From: Aminobacter niigataensis
Lineage (GTDB): Bacteria > Pseudomonadota > Alphaproteobacteria > Rhizobiales > Rhizobiaceae
Direction of reading: 5' to 3'
Length of the DNA: 64,000 nt
NCBI RefSeq assembly: GCF_014200015.1
Contig: NZ_JACHOT010000003.1
Location: 372,001 to 436,000 of the forward strand
The position numbers were made by a program, and so were the translations under genes. Of the stretch, positions 45,372 to 55,249 are shown one piece after another (the first letter of the stretch is position 1; the number at the start of each line of letters is the position of its first letter). The notes under the pieces were generated by a model. The model worked only from the letters and a program-made list of their open reading frames with translations, did not search any database and was not told where the DNA came from.

Positions 45372-45387
45372 TTAACTCCTGGGTTAT
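45372..45387 (-). promoter_or_regulatory. PcaQ binding site between pcaD and pcaQ
   Basis: On the minus strand the sequence is ATAACC-CAGG-AGTTAA. It differs at one base from the ATAACC-N4-GGTTAA motif reported for rhizobial PcaQ (recalled). The site lies 70 bp before pcaD and just 9 bp before the pcaQ ATG, so it can serve activation of the operon and autoregulation. Confidence 0.75.
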
Positions 45388-45396
45388 GAAAAGCCC

Positions 45397-46314
45397 ATGA
45401 TCGAAAGCCGTGTCAGGTTCCGCCACCTCCAGACATTCCTAGAAGTCGCGCGCCAGAAAAGCGTGGTCAAGGCGGCCGGGCTGCTGAACGTCAGCCAACC
45501 GGCGGTGACCAAGACGATCCGCGAACTGGAGGAAGCGCTCGGCGTCAGCGTGTTCGAGCGCGACGGCCGCGGCATCAAGATCACGCGCTCGGGCGAAGTG
45601 TTCATGCAGCATGCCGGCATGGCGATCACCGCGCTGCGCCAGGGCATCGATTCGGTCGCCAATGCACGGGCAGAGGGCGGGCCGCCGATCCGCATCGGCG
45701 CGCTGCCGACCGTTTCGGCGCACATCATGCCGCGGGCGATGAGCCTTTTCCTCGGCGAGGACACGGGCGCCACGATCAAGATCGTGACCGGCGAGAACGC
45801 GGTGCTGCTGGAGCAGCTCAGGCTCGGCGAGCTCGACCTCGTGGTCGGCCGCCTGGCCGCGCCCGAGAAGATGACCGGCTTCTTCTTCGAGCACCTCTAT
45901 TCCGAGCAGGTGGTATTCGTGGTGCGCGCCGGCCATCCGCTGCTCAAGGGCGACACCGACGTGTTCGAGCGGTTGGGCGAGTTCCCGCTGCTGATGCCGA
46001 CGCGCGGCTCGATCATCCGGCCCTTCGTCGAGCGCTTCTTCATCACCAATGGCGTCGCCTCGATCCCGACCGAGATCGAGACCGTGTCGGACTCGTTCGG
46101 CCGCGCCTTCGTGCGCCAGAGCGATGCCGTTTGGATCATCTCGCATGGCGTGGTCAGCGACGAGATCAAGGCCGGTACGCTGAAGATGCTGCCGGTGGAC
46201 ACCACGGAGACACGCGGCCCGGTGGGGCTGACCATGCGCACCGACACGCAGCCTTCGGCGGCATTTTCGATCCTGCTCAAGACGATCCGCGAAGCCGCCG
46301 CCGAGCGCGGCTGA
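45397..46314 (+). CDS. pcaQ: LysR-family regulator of protocatechuate catabolism
   Basis: A 305-residue LysR-type activator. The N-terminal helix-turn-helix reads HLQTFLEVARQKSVVKAAGLLNVSQPAVTKTIRELEEALGVSVFERDGRG. The RFRHLQTF start is typical of PcaQ and GbpR-like subfamilies. The effector-binding domain follows. It is divergent from pcaDCHGB with a PcaQ site overlapping its own leader. The ligand in characterised homologues is beta-carboxy-cis,cis-muconate or a related pathway intermediate. Confidence 0.93.
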   Translation: MIESRVRFRHLQTFLEVARQKSVVKAAGLLNVSQPAVTKTIRELEEALGVSVFERDGRGIKITRSGEVFMQHAGMAITALRQGIDSVANARAEGGPPIRIGALPTVSAHIMPRAMSLFLGEDTGATIKIVTGENAVLLEQLRLGELDLVVGRLAAPEKMTGFFFEHLYSEQVVFVVRAGHPLLKGDTDVFERLGEFPLLMPTRGSIIRPFVERFFITNGVASIPTEIETVSDSFGRAFVRQSDAVWIISHGVVSDEIKAGTLKMLPVDTTETRGPVGLTMRTDTQPSAAFSILLKTIREAAAERG

Positions 46315-46382
46315 GAGCCGCGCCCCCTCGCAATGGCGAGATGCATTCGCTACATACGCTGTAAGCTTGAAATGAGGATGCG

Positions 46383-47135
46383 ATGGCCGAGAAGACCGAA
46401 GGGCGAAAGACGATCGTTTTGACCGGAGCCAGCCGCGGCATCGGCCATGCGACTGTGAAGCGCTTCTCGCGCGAAGGCTGGCGCGTCATCACCTGCTCGC
46501 GCCAGGCGTTTTCCGACGACTGCCCATGGCCCGCCGGTCCGGACGACCACATCAAGGTCGACCTTGCCGACCAGGGCGACGTCGGCAGCGCCGTTTCGGA
46601 AATCCGCCAACGGCTGGAAAAGGAAGGCGGCCTGCTGCACGCGCTGGTCAACAATGCCGGCATCTCGCCCAAGCACAAGGGTGGCGGCCGCATGAACTCG
46701 ATCGATACGCCAATGCATGTCTGGCGCGACGTGTTCCAGGTCAATTTCCTGGCGCCGATCATGCTGGCGCGCGGCCTGTTCAAGGAACTGGCCGCTGCCA
46801 AGGGTTCGGTGGTCAACGTGACCTCGATCGCCGGAACACGCGTCCACCCCTTTGCCGGCACCGCCTATGCAACATCGAAGGCGGCCCTCGGCGCGCTGAC
46901 GCGCGAAATGGCCGCCGACTTCGGCCCGCACGGCATCCGCGTCAATGCGATCGCGCCCGGCGAAATCGACACTGCGATCCTGTCGCCGGGCACGGAGAAG
47001 ATCGTCGAGACGATCCCGATGCGGCGCCTCGGCCTGACATCGGAAGTCGCCGACATCATCTACTTCCTGTGCTCGGGCCAGGCATCCTACGTCACCGGCT
47101 CCGAGATCCACATCAACGGCGGCCAGCACGTGTGA
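46383..47135 (+). CDS. Short-chain dehydrogenase/reductase
   Basis: A 250-residue classical SDR. The cofactor motif is TGASRGIGHA near residue 15, NNAG near residue 90, the catalytic Ser in NVTSIAG, and the YxxxK pair in TAYATSKAALG. The C-terminal NAIAPGEIDTAILSPG and INGGQHV are typical. It begins 68 bp after pcaQ on the same strand and is followed by a terminator shared with the convergent transaminase. Substrate unknown; a link to aromatic or amino acid catabolism is only by position. Confidence 0.92.
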   Translation: MAEKTEGRKTIVLTGASRGIGHATVKRFSREGWRVITCSRQAFSDDCPWPAGPDDHIKVDLADQGDVGSAVSEIRQRLEKEGGLLHALVNNAGISPKHKGGGRMNSIDTPMHVWRDVFQVNFLAPIMLARGLFKELAAAKGSVVNVTSIAGTRVHPFAGTAYATSKAALGALTREMAADFGPHGIRVNAIAPGEIDTAILSPGTEKIVETIPMRRLGLTSEVADIIYFLCSGQASYVTGSEIHINGGQHV

Positions 47136-47145
47136 AGCGATTCGT

Positions 47146-47168
47146 CCTTCTCCCCTTGTGGGAGAAGG
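47146..47168. repeat. Short GC-rich palindrome after the SDR gene
   Basis: CCTTCTCCC (47146-47154) is paired with GGGAGAAGG (47160-47168) around CTTGT. It resembles the CTTGTGG-centred arms at 25304-25483. Confidence 0.6.
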
Positions 47169-47189
47169 GAAGGCGCCATCGCCAAACGA

Positions 47190-47215
47190 AAAAGCCCGCC
47201 ATTTGGCGGGCTTTT
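47190..47215. terminator. Bidirectional intrinsic terminator
   Basis: AAAAGCCCGCC/GGCGGGCTTTT stem of 11 bp with an ATTT loop, followed by TT on the plus strand and preceded by an A-run. It ends the SDR and the convergent transaminase. Confidence 0.92.
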
Positions 47216-47239
47216 TTCTGATGGCAGAGGTACCGTCGG

Positions 47240-48610
47240 TCAGGCCTTGACCTGTTTCGCCGCCTCGTCGAGCGACTTTTCGACCGCGTCGAAGATGTCG
47301 TCGACCTGCTTGTCGTTGATGATCAGCGGCGGGCAGAAGGCCAGCGCGTCGCCCATGTTGCGGGAGATGACGCCGTTCTGCTGCAAAATGCCGTTGACCA
47401 GGCCGCCGAGCGCGCCGGCAGCGCCCCAGGGAGCCTTGGTCGCCTTGTCGGCAACGAGTTCCATGGCGCCAATGAGGGCGATGCCGCGCACCTCGCCGAC
47501 GAGGTCGTGCGAGGCTATGCGTGCCAGGCGCTTCTGCATGTGGGCGCCGACCTCGCGGGCGTTGGCGACAAGATTGCGCTCCTCGATGATGGCGATGTTT
47601 TCGAGTGCCACGGCTGCCGCCACCGGGTGGCCGCCGGCGGTGAAGCCGTGGCCAAAGGTGCCGATGCGGTTGCTCTCGTCGGCCAGCGGCTCGAACACCT
47701 TGTCGTTGATCAGCATCGCCGAGATCGGCAGGTAAGACGACGAGATCTGCTTGGACATGACCATGATGTCCGGCTTCATCGCATAAGTCTCGGTGCCGAA
47801 CATGTTGCCCGTACGGCCGAAGCCGCAGATGACCTCGTCGGCAACGAGCAGGATGTCGTATTTCTGCAGAACGGCCTGGATCTTCTCCCAGTAGCCGGCC
47901 GGCGGCACGACGACGCCGCCAGCACCCATGACCGGCTCGCCGAAGAAGGCAGCGATGGTCTCGGGGCCTTCGGCGAGGATCAGCTTTTCGAGATCATCGG
48001 CCAGGCGCGTCGAGAACTGCTGTTCGGTTTCGCCGGGCAGCGCTTCGCGCCAGTGGTGCGGCGAGGAGGTATGCAGCACATTGGCGATCGGCAGGTCGAA
48101 GGACAGGTGGTTGTTGAGCAGGCCGGTGAGGCTGGCCGAGGCGATGGTGACGCCATGATAGGCACGCTTGCGGCTAATGATCTTCTTGCGCTGGGGCTGG
48201 CCGAGCGCATTCGAGCGGAACCAGATCATCTTCATGGCCGTGTCATTGGCCTCGGATCCGGAATTGGTGAAGAACGCCTTGCTCATCGGCACCGGCGCCA
48301 TATTGACCAGCTTCTCTGAGAGGTCGACCAGCGGCGAATGCCCCTTGTGGGTGAAGTTGTGGTAGAAGGGCAGCTTGGACATCTGCCTGGTTGCGGCATC
48401 GACCAGACGCTGCTCGGAGAAGCCGACGCCGACACTCCACAGGCCGGACATCGCTTCGATATAGCGCTTGCCCGAGATGTCCTCGACATAAATGCCGTCA
48501 CCCTTTTCGATGATCAGCGGACCGACTTCCTGATGCCGGCGGGCATTGGTGTAGGCGTGCATGTGGTATTTCTTGTCGCGCGCCTCGGGCGAATTGGGCT
48601 GGGTGTCCAT
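47240..48610 (-). CDS. Class III (omega-amino acid) transaminase
   Basis: A 456-residue PLP aminotransferase of class III. The key features are FTNSGSEANDTAMKM, the Asp of the PLP pyridine contact in LLVADEVICGFGRTG, and the PLP lysine K287 in MSKQISSSYLPISA. Family members act on omega-amines such as GABA, putrescine, 5-aminovalerate or beta-alanine with pyruvate or 2-oxoglutarate. It is divergent from a GntR regulator, an oxidase and a semialdehyde dehydrogenase, which suggests it supplies their semialdehyde substrate. The ATG at 48610 follows AAAGGAA. Confidence 0.9.
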   Translation of the reverse strand: MDTQPNSPEARDKKYHMHAYTNARRHQEVGPLIIEKGDGIYVEDISGKRYIEAMSGLWSVGVGFSEQRLVDAATRQMSKLPFYHNFTHKGHSPLVDLSEKLVNMAPVPMSKAFFTNSGSEANDTAMKMIWFRSNALGQPQRKKIISRKRAYHGVTIASASLTGLLNNHLSFDLPIANVLHTSSPHHWREALPGETEQQFSTRLADDLEKLILAEGPETIAAFFGEPVMGAGGVVVPPAGYWEKIQAVLQKYDILLVADEVICGFGRTGNMFGTETYAMKPDIMVMSKQISSSYLPISAMLINDKVFEPLADESNRIGTFGHGFTAGGHPVAAAVALENIAIIEERNLVANAREVGAHMQKRLARIASHDLVGEVRGIALIGAMELVADKATKAPWGAAGALGGLVNGILQQNGVISRNMGDALAFCPPLIINDKQVDDIFDAVEKSLDEAAKQVKA

Positions 48611-48713
48611 GACGGTTCCTTTGTTCGGTCCTGAGCCGCACCGGCGGCGATCCGCATGCAAGAACGATCCGGCCTAGCTGCGACCGCACTTGCAAAATCC
48701 GTGTTTTGCTGTT

Positions 48714-48723
48714 TGATGCATCA
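48714..48723. promoter_or_regulatory. Palindromic candidate operator for the GntR regulator
   Basis: TGATGCATCA is a perfect 10-bp palindrome in the 192-bp gap between the transaminase and the GntR gene, of a type bound by FCD-class GntR regulators. Single copy; moderate support. Confidence 0.45.
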
Positions 48724-48802
48724 TGTTTTTCCGACCGCAGACTGTCAAGGGCCAGCACGCGCCCGCAGGCAGGCCAAGACAGGTCGACAGGATCAAGGAT
48801 CG

Positions 48803-49489
48803 ATGAACGAGAGTTTCGGCTTGCGGGCGGTGGAACACGACAATCTCGGCGAGATCGTCTACGGCCAGCTGTCGGACGCGCTGATCAAGGGACGCTTCGC
48901 GCCTGACGCGCGGCTGACCATCCGCGATCTCGCGCAGTCCCTCGGCACCAGCGTGACACCGGTGCGCGACGCGATCCTCAGACTGATCCAGGACGAGGCG
49001 CTGGTGCAGAAATCGGCGCGCGAGGTGCGCGTGCCAGTGATGACACTGGGGCGCTATCTCGAGATACGCCAGATCAGGATGAATCTCGAAGGGCTGGCCG
49101 CCCGCGAGGCGGCGCTGAAGGCCGAGGCCAGGGACATGGCGCGGCTGCGCGATCTCATCGACCGCAATGAACAGGCGATCGCGGACGAGGACTGGGCCGG
49201 CGCGCTCGAACTCAACCAGACCTTTCATTTCGCCCTTGCCCAGATCGCCAACATGACGGTGCTGCGCGGCATACTGGGCCGGCTGTGGCTGCAGATGGGG
49301 CCGATGATCGCGGCGTCCTACCAGCATGGCGGCCGGGCCATGATCGACCAACACCATGTCATCCTCGCCGCCATCGAAGCTCGCGATGCCGACAGGGCCG
49401 AACGCGCCATCGTCGACGACATCAGGGGCGCAAGCTCGGTCATCATCGAGCAACTGAGCGCGCTGAAACCGGCCGGGGACGCTGCCTGA
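48803..49489 (+). CDS. GntR-family regulator with FCD domain
   Basis: A 228-residue regulator with an N-terminal winged helix ([48 protein letters not shown]) and a helical FCD effector domain (residues about 85-210, with the metal-binding-type residues D/H in [15 protein letters not shown] and [14 protein letters not shown]). ATG at 48803 follows AAGGAT. The next gene starts one base after its stop. Probably controls the neighbouring transaminase, oxidase and dehydrogenase; the effector is likely an acid of that pathway. Confidence 0.92.
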   Translation: MNESFGLRAVEHDNLGEIVYGQLSDALIKGRFAPDARLTIRDLAQSLGTSVTPVRDAILRLIQDEALVQKSAREVRVPVMTLGRYLEIRQIRMNLEGLAAREAALKAEARDMARLRDLIDRNEQAIADEDWAGALELNQTFHFALAQIANMTVLRGILGRLWLQMGPMIAASYQHGGRAMIDQHHVILAAIEARDADRAERAIVDDIRGASSVIIEQLSALKPAGDAA

Positions 49490-49490
49490 C

Positions 49491-50612
49491 ATGGACAGCG
49501 TCGACTGCATCGTCGCCGGCGCCGGCGTCATCGGCCTGGCTGTTGCCCGCGAGCTGGCGCGCCGCGGCATGGAGACGATCATTGTCGAGGCGGCGAATGC
49601 CATCGGCACCGAGACCAGCTCGCGCAACTCCGAGGTGATCCACGCCGGCATCTACTATCCGCAAGGCAGCCTGAAGGCGAAGCTGTGCGTCGCCGGCCGC
49701 GACAGGCTCTATGCCTATGCCGCCGAGCGCAACATTCCGCACAAACGCTGCGGCAAGCTGATAGCTGCGACGCTGCCCGGGCAGGAGGCGACGCTTGCCG
49801 GGATCATCGACAAGGCACGGGCCTGCGGCGTCGACGACCTGGTCATGCTGAGTGATGCCGAAGCGCAGGCGCTGGAACCTTCGCTGAATTGCGTGGCAGC
49901 GGTGCTGTCGCCCTCGACAGGCATCGTCGACAGCCATGCGCTGATGCTGTCGCTGCTCGGCGATGCCGAGGAACATGGCGCCTATCTCAGCCTCAACACC
50001 GAAATCGTGTCGGGGCGGATCGAGGCGGACCGGTTCGTGCTGCAAACGCGCGACGCCACGACCGGCAACGGCTTCGAGATCGCGGCGCGGCACTTCGTCA
50101 ATGCCGCCGGGCTCGGCGCCAACAGCCTGGCGGCCTCGCTCGAAGGGCTCGACCCGCAATTCGTGCCGGAACTCAAGCTGGCGCGCGGCAGCTATTTTTC
50201 GGTTACCGGAAAGCCGGCCTTCTCCCGACTGATCTACCCGGTGCCCGAGCCGGGCGGGCTCGGCGTGCACCTGACGCTCGACCTCAATGGCGGCATGCGC
50301 TTCGGCCCCGACGTCGAGTGGATCGATACGAAAGATTATGCGGTCGACCCGCGCCGCGCCGACCATTTCTATGGCGAGATCCGACGGTACTGGCCGGACC
50401 TGGCCGACGGCAGCCTGAGCCCGACCTATAGCGGCATCCGCCCCAAGCTCTCGGGGCCGGGCGAGCCGGCGTCCGATTTCGTCATCCAGGGTCCCGAGAC
50501 CCATGGGGTCAAGAACCTCGTCAACCTGTTCGGCATCGAAAGCCCGGGGCTGACCTCGTCATTGGCGATCGCCGAACTGGTGGCACAAAGAATTATGCCA
50601 CCCTATGTCTAG
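49491..50612 (+). CDS. FAD-dependent oxidoreductase, L-2-hydroxyglutarate oxidase-like
   Basis: A 373-residue DAO-fold flavoprotein. The FAD motif is [19 protein letters not shown], then [34 protein letters not shown], the stretch shared with LhgO/L2HGDH enzymes. The C-terminal [25 protein letters not shown] is also characteristic of that group. It would oxidise L-2-hydroxyglutarate to 2-oxoglutarate and pass electrons to quinone. It is tightly coupled to the GntR gene (1-bp gap) and 82 bp before a semialdehyde dehydrogenase. A related 2-hydroxyacid is possible as substrate. Confidence 0.85.
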   Translation: MDSVDCIVAGAGVIGLAVARELARRGMETIIVEAANAIGTETSSRNSEVIHAGIYYPQGSLKAKLCVAGRDRLYAYAAERNIPHKRCGKLIAATLPGQEATLAGIIDKARACGVDDLVMLSDAEAQALEPSLNCVAAVLSPSTGIVDSHALMLSLLGDAEEHGAYLSLNTEIVSGRIEADRFVLQTRDATTGNGFEIAARHFVNAAGLGANSLAASLEGLDPQFVPELKLARGSYFSVTGKPAFSRLIYPVPEPGGLGVHLTLDLNGGMRFGPDVEWIDTKDYAVDPRRADHFYGEIRRYWPDLADGSLSPTYSGIRPKLSGPGEPASDFVIQGPETHGVKNLVNLFGIESPGLTSSLAIAELVAQRIMPPYV

Positions 50613-50694
50613 CGCAACCACCCGATTACGCGTTTAGGCCAGCGTCGACGCAAGCCTGAGCCCGCCCCTCACGAACGACCAGCAAGGACACGCA

Positions 50695-52128
50695 ATGTAC
50701 CCTGACGTTAAACTGTTCATCGACGGCAAATGGACGGCCGCTGAAGGCGGCAACACCATCGACGTCTACAATCCCGCTACCAACGAGGTGATCGGCAAGG
50801 TGGCTTCGGCCGGCAAGGGCGACCTCGACCGGGCGCTTGCTGCTGCCGAACGCGGCTTCAAGGCGTGGCGCAAGGTCTCGCCGTTCGACCGCGCCAAGGT
50901 GCTGCGCCGCGCCGCCGAACTGATGCGCGAGCGTGTCGACCAGATCGCCACGCTGATGACGCAGGAACAGGGCAAGCCCATCGGCGAAGCCAGGATGGAA
51001 ATCCTGTCGTCGGCCGACCTGTTCGACTGGTTCGCCGAAGAGGGCCGCCGCACCTATGGCCGCGTCATCCCGGCTCGCGCGCCCGGTGTCCAGCAGCTCG
51101 TCGTCAAGGAGCCGGTGGGCCCGGTGGCGGCGTTCACGCCGTGGAACTTCCCGGTGTCGCAGGCGGTGCGCAAGATCGGCGCGGCACTCGCCACCGGCTG
51201 TTCGATCATCGTCAAGCCGCCGGAAGAGACGCCGGCGTCGCCGGCATGCCTGGCCGACGTGTTCAAGGACGCCGGCCTGCCCGACGGCGTCCTCAACCTC
51301 GTCTACGGCAATCCGCCGGAGATCTCGAGCTACCTCGTGCCGCATCCGATCATCCGCAAGGTGTCGTTCACCGGCTCGGTGCCGGTCGGCAAGCATCTCG
51401 CAGCCCTTGCCGGCACGCATATGAAGCGGGCGACGATGGAACTGGGCGGCCATGCCCCGGCGATGGTGTTCGACGATGCCGACATCGACGCGGCAGCGGC
51501 GATCCTGGCGGGCTCGAAGTTCCGCAACGCCGGCCAGGTCTGCGTGTCGCCGACGCGCTTCCTGATCCAGGAAGGCTCGCATGACCGCTTCCTCGGCAAG
51601 TTCGTCGAGCATGTGCGCGCGGTGAAGGTCGGCGATGGCCTGGCCGAAGGCACCCGCATGGGCCCGCTGGTCAACGAACGCCGCCTCGAGGCGGTCGAGA
51701 AGCTGATCAACGAAGCGGTCAGCGACGGCGCCAGGATCGAGACCGGCGGCAAGCGCATCGGAAACAAGGGCTCCTATTTCGAGCCGACCGTGCTTTCGGC
51801 CGTCCGCCCCGACATGCGCATCATGAACGAGGAACCGTTCGGCCCCGTGGCGCTGGTGATGCCGTTCAAGACGTTCGAGGATGTCGTCGCCGAAGCCAAC
51901 CGCCTGCCCTACGGGCTTGCGGCCTATGCCTTCACCAAGTCGAACAAGACGGTGACGGACCTCGGCTCCGAGATCGAAACCGGCATGCTGACCATCAACC
52001 ATCTCGGCCTCGCCCTGCCCGAAACGCCGTTCGGCGGCATCAAGGACAGCGGCTACGGCTCGGAAGGCGGCTCGGAGGCGCTGGAGGCCTACCTGGTCAC
52101 CAAGTTCCTGACCCAGGTAGCCGTCTGA
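50695..52128 (+). CDS. NAD(P)-dependent semialdehyde dehydrogenase (SSADH-like)
   Basis: A 477-residue aldehyde dehydrogenase. The general base is E249 in MELGGHAP and the nucleophile is C283 in [12 protein letters not shown]. The cofactor-loop FTPWNFP and [11 protein letters not shown] are intact. The overall length and [13 protein letters not shown] match succinate/glutarate-semialdehyde dehydrogenases. Its place after a class III transaminase, GntR regulator and L-2-hydroxyglutarate oxidase-like gene supports a role in oxidising the semialdehyde made by transamination. Terminator follows at 52139. Confidence 0.93.
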   Translation: MYPDVKLFIDGKWTAAEGGNTIDVYNPATNEVIGKVASAGKGDLDRALAAAERGFKAWRKVSPFDRAKVLRRAAELMRERVDQIATLMTQEQGKPIGEARMEILSSADLFDWFAEEGRRTYGRVIPARAPGVQQLVVKEPVGPVAAFTPWNFPVSQAVRKIGAALATGCSIIVKPPEETPASPACLADVFKDAGLPDGVLNLVYGNPPEISSYLVPHPIIRKVSFTGSVPVGKHLAALAGTHMKRATMELGGHAPAMVFDDADIDAAAAILAGSKFRNAGQVCVSPTRFLIQEGSHDRFLGKFVEHVRAVKVGDGLAEGTRMGPLVNERRLEAVEKLINEAVSDGARIETGGKRIGNKGSYFEPTVLSAVRPDMRIMNEEPFGPVALVMPFKTFEDVVAEANRLPYGLAAYAFTKSNKTVTDLGSEIETGMLTINHLGLALPETPFGGIKDSGYGSEGGSEALEAYLVTKFLTQVAV

Positions 52129-52138
52129 GACTGACAAC

Positions 52139-52171
52139 AAACCCGGCGTCGCAAGCGGCGCCGGGTTTTCT
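52139..52171. terminator. Intrinsic terminator after the semialdehyde dehydrogenase
   Basis: AAACCCGGCG (52139-52148) paired with CGCCGGGTTT (52159-52168), 10-base interior, then TC. It also covers the 3' end of the convergent Lrp gene. Confidence 0.88.
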
Positions 52172-52635
52172 TACGACGCCTTCGGCCGTTTCGACTGCAG
52201 GATGTTGCGGATCGAAAAGCTGGAGTGGATGCGGGCGAGCCCCGGCAACGCCGACAGGATTTCCTTGTGCACGCGTTCGAAGTCGCCGGCACTGGCCACC
52301 TCGACGCGCAGGAAATAGTCGGAGTCGCCCGTCATCAGGTAGCACTCCTTGATCTCGGGGTAGCGCCGCACCGCAAGCTCGAAGCGATTGAAATAGTCCT
52401 CGGTCTGCCGCTCAAGCGTGATCTGGACGATGACGGCGATGCCCTCGTCGGCGGCAGCATTGCCGATGATCGCGGTGTAGCCGCGGATCACGCCTTCCTG
52501 TTCCAGCAGTTGCACGCGCCTGAGACAGGCGGACGGCGACAGGCCAACCTCTTCCGCCAGCCTGGCATTGCTGATGCGCGCATTTGCACGCAGGGCGCGG
52601 ATGATGTTGCGGTCGATGGCATCCAGGGACGGCAT
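52171..52635 (-). CDS. Lrp/AsnC-family regulator of alanine catabolism
   Basis: A 154-residue regulator with an N-terminal helix-turn-helix (LDAIDRNIIRALRANARISNARLAEEVGLSPSACLRRVQLLEQEGVIRGY) and a C-terminal RAM/ligand domain (CYLMTGDSDYFLRVEV). The ATG at 52635 follows GGGAGG. It is divergent from alr-dadA with a 130-bp gap, the classic arrangement for an Lrp-type activator (DadR/AlaR-like) of D/L-alanine catabolism. Alanine is the probable effector. Confidence 0.93.
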   Translation of the reverse strand: MPSLDAIDRNIIRALRANARISNARLAEEVGLSPSACLRRVQLLEQEGVIRGYTAIIGNAAADEGIAVIVQITLERQTEDYFNRFELAVRRYPEIKECYLMTGDSDYFLRVEVASAGDFERVHKEILSALPGLARIHSSFSIRNILQSKRPKAS

Positions 52636-52765
52636 CGCATTTCCTCCCAAACAGGCGAGAATAATTGCAGCAATCTCGTCTTGTTCGCACAAGCTGCGTC
52701 ACATTGGCAAGATTTTCGACGATTGTTGCGGTATTGTCTTGACTAGGCGAGGACAGACCCCGGAC

Positions 52766-53899
52766 ATGACCATGAGCGTGCGTAGCGACATCGAGAGCCG
52801 TGCGGCCTGCGGGGTCCTGACCATCGACCTGAAGGCGCTGGTCTCCAACTACGACTTTCTTTGCCGGCAAACGGCACCGGCGAAGGCCGCCGCCGTCGTC
52901 AAGGCCGATGCCTATGGCCTGGGTGTCGCCCATGTCGCGCCGGCGCTCTACGAGGCCGGCTGCCGCGACTTCTTCGTCGCGCATTTCATCGAAGCCGTCA
53001 GGCTGAAGCCGTATCTCGCTTCCGACGCGCGCATCCTGGTGCTGAACGGCCTGATGCCCGGCAGCGAAGGCGACTGCGCCGATCTCGGCGTCGTTCCCGT
53101 GCTGAACTCGCTGGAACAGGTCGCCAACTGGTCGGCGACCGCCAAGGCGCGGAACACGGTGCTTGCTGCAGCCCTCCAGGTCGACACCGGCATGTCACGG
53201 CTAGGGCTGGAACCCGCCGAGGTCGACGCCCTGCTGGCAGAGCCCGAGCGGTTGGGCAGCATCCATGTCGACATCATCATGAGCCATCTCGCCTGCGGCG
53301 ACGAGCCGGCGCACGCCGCCAACGCCCGCCAGCTGGCGCGAATGGGCGCCGTCCGCAGCCGCTTTCCCGACGCAAAACTGTCCTTTGCCAATTCGGCCGG
53401 CATCTTCCTTGGCGAGGACTATCGCGGCGACCTCGCCCGTCCTGGCATCGCGCTTTATGGCGGCGCGCCGCTGGCCGGAGCCGAAAACCCGATGCATCAG
53501 GTCGTGCGGCTCGAGGTCGGCGTGGTGCAGACCCGCACCGTGCCGGCCGGCTCAGAAATCGGCTATGGCGCGAGCTTCGTCGCCAAGTCGGAGATGCGAC
53601 TTGCCACTATCGCCGCCGGCTATGCCGATGGCCTGCCGCGCCATCTCAGCAACACGGGCGCTGCCTGGTTCGGCGGCGTGCGCCTGCCCATCGTCGGGCG
53701 CGTGTCGATGGACAGCATCATCCTCGACATCACCGCACTGGAGCCCGGCACGCTGAAGATCGGCGACATGGTCGAGCTGATCGGCCCGCATCAGACGCTC
53801 GAAATGATCGCGGCGAACGCCGGCACCATTTCCTACGAAATCCTGACCAGCCTGGGCCGGCGCTACGAGCGCCGCTACCTCAGCCCGGCAGCGCGCTAA
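52766..53899 (+). CDS. alr: Alanine racemase
   Basis: PLP enzyme interconverting L- and D-alanine. The PLP lysine is K46 in VVKADAYGLG and the second catalytic base is Y267 in SEIGYGASF. The 377-residue length is normal. ATG at 52766 follows GGCGAGGACAG; a second ATG two codons later is possible. It lies 15 bp before dadA and divergent from an Lrp regulator, so it is more likely the catabolic (DadX-type) racemase than the cell-wall one. Confidence 0.96.
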   Translation: MTMSVRSDIESRAACGVLTIDLKALVSNYDFLCRQTAPAKAAAVVKADAYGLGVAHVAPALYEAGCRDFFVAHFIEAVRLKPYLASDARILVLNGLMPGSEGDCADLGVVPVLNSLEQVANWSATAKARNTVLAAALQVDTGMSRLGLEPAEVDALLAEPERLGSIHVDIIMSHLACGDEPAHAANARQLARMGAVRSRFPDAKLSFANSAGIFLGEDYRGDLARPGIALYGGAPLAGAENPMHQVVRLEVGVVQTRTVPAGSEIGYGASFVAKSEMRLATIAAGYADGLPRHLSNTGAAWFGGVRLPIVGRVSMDSIILDITALEPGTLKIGDMVELIGPHQTLEMIAANAGTISYEILTSLGRRYERRYLSPAAR

Positions 53900-53914
53900 C
53901 TCACAGGGGCAATC

Positions 53915-55168
53915 ATGCGCATAGTCATCCTCGGCGCCGGCGTCATCGGCGTCACCTCCGCCTACTACCTGGCCAAAGCCGGCCACAAGGTCACCGTGCT
54001 GGACCGCCAGCCGGGCCCGGCGCTGGAGACCAGCTTCGCCAATGCCGGCGAGATTTCGCCCGGCTATGCCTCGCCCTGGGCCGCCCCCGGCATTCCGCAG
54101 AAGGCGATAAAGTGGCTGTTCATGAAGCACGCGCCGTTGATCATCCAGCCGATGCTCGATGTGTCGACCTGGCGCTGGGTGACGGCGATGCTGCGCAACT
54201 GCACCTCGGCCCGCTACGCGCTCAACAAGAGCCGCATGGTGCGTCTCGCCGAATACAGCCGCGACTGCCTGATCAACCTGCGCGACGACACCGGCATCCA
54301 GTACGACCATCGGACGCAAGGCACGCTGCAGCTGTTCCGCTACCAGAAGCAGCTCGACGGCATGGCCAAAGACATCGAGGTGCTGCAGAGCGACGGCGTG
54401 CCTTATGAAGTGCTCGACGCCACCGGCTGCGTCGGCGCCGAGCCGGGCCTGGCGCCGGTGCGCGAAAAGATCGCCGGCGGCCTGCGCCTGCCCAATGACG
54501 AGACCGGCGACTGCTTCAAGTTCACCAACGAGCTGGCGAAGCTCGCCGAAGGGCTCGGCGTCGAGTTCCGCTACGGCGTGAAGCTCGAAGGCCTCCGCCA
54601 TGAAGGCAATCGCATCGTTGCCGTCCGCACCTCCGAAGGCGAGTTCGAGGCCGACACGTTCGTCGGGGCGCTGGGCAGCTTCACGCCGTCCTTCGTCAAG
54701 CCGCTCGGGCTCAGGGTGCCTGTCTACCCGGTCAAGGGCTACTCGATCACCGTGCCGATCGTCGACGAAAGCAAGGCGCCGGTGTCGACCATCATGGACG
54801 ACACCTACAAGATCGCCATCACCCGCCTGGGCGACCGCATCCGCGTCGGCGGCATGGCCGAGATCGCCGGCTTCAACACCGACCTGTCGCCATCGCGCAA
54901 GGCGACGCTGCAGTTCTCGGTCGAGGACCTGTTCGGCGGCGCTGCCGACCAGAGCCGCGCCACTTTCTGGAGCGGGCTCAGGCCGATGACGCCGGATGGC
55001 ACTCCGGTTATCGGCCGCACCCGGTTCGACAATTTCTACCTCAACACCGGGCACGGCACCCTGGGCTGGACGATGGCCTGCGGCTCTGGCCGCGTGCTGG
55101 CCGACATGATCGGCGGCACCCGCCCCGACATCGACGTCTCGGACCTGGCGCTGTCGCGCTACGCCTGA
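53915..55168 (+). CDS. dadA: D-amino acid dehydrogenase (small subunit type)
   Basis: A 417-residue membrane-associated flavoprotein oxidising D-alanine to pyruvate with electron transfer to the respiratory chain. The FAD motif is [20 protein letters not shown] (GAGVIG at 7-12). DadA signatures are [31 protein letters not shown] and the C-terminal [16 protein letters not shown] with [16 protein letters not shown]. It forms an operon with alr and ends at a strong terminator. Confidence 0.97.
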   Translation: MRIVILGAGVIGVTSAYYLAKAGHKVTVLDRQPGPALETSFANAGEISPGYASPWAAPGIPQKAIKWLFMKHAPLIIQPMLDVSTWRWVTAMLRNCTSARYALNKSRMVRLAEYSRDCLINLRDDTGIQYDHRTQGTLQLFRYQKQLDGMAKDIEVLQSDGVPYEVLDATGCVGAEPGLAPVREKIAGGLRLPNDETGDCFKFTNELAKLAEGLGVEFRYGVKLEGLRHEGNRIVAVRTSEGEFEADTFVGALGSFTPSFVKPLGLRVPVYPVKGYSITVPIVDESKAPVSTIMDDTYKIAITRLGDRIRVGGMAEIAGFNTDLSPSRKATLQFSVEDLFGGAADQSRATFWSGLRPMTPDGTPVIGRTRFDNFYLNTGHGTLGWTMACGSGRVLADMIGGTRPDIDVSDLALSRYA

Positions 55169-55183
55169 GCACGGTAACTACGA

Positions 55184-55218
55184 AAAAAGGCGTTGGAGAT
55201 CGCTCCAGCGCCTTTTTC
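55184..55218. terminator. Intrinsic terminator after dadA
   Basis: A 15-bp stem AAAAAGGCGTTGGAG/CTCCAGCGCCTTTTT (one G-T pair) with a 4-base loop and T-run; A-rich on the other side, so it can also end the convergent lipoprotein gene. Confidence 0.93.
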
Positions 55219-55249
55219 GTTGCCGCAGCAACAGCGAGCCGTGTGTGCC

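Noticed and set aside
45386-45400. Four-codon ORF overlapping the pcaQ start (ATGA)
   Set aside because: Too short to treat as a leader peptide; probably chance.
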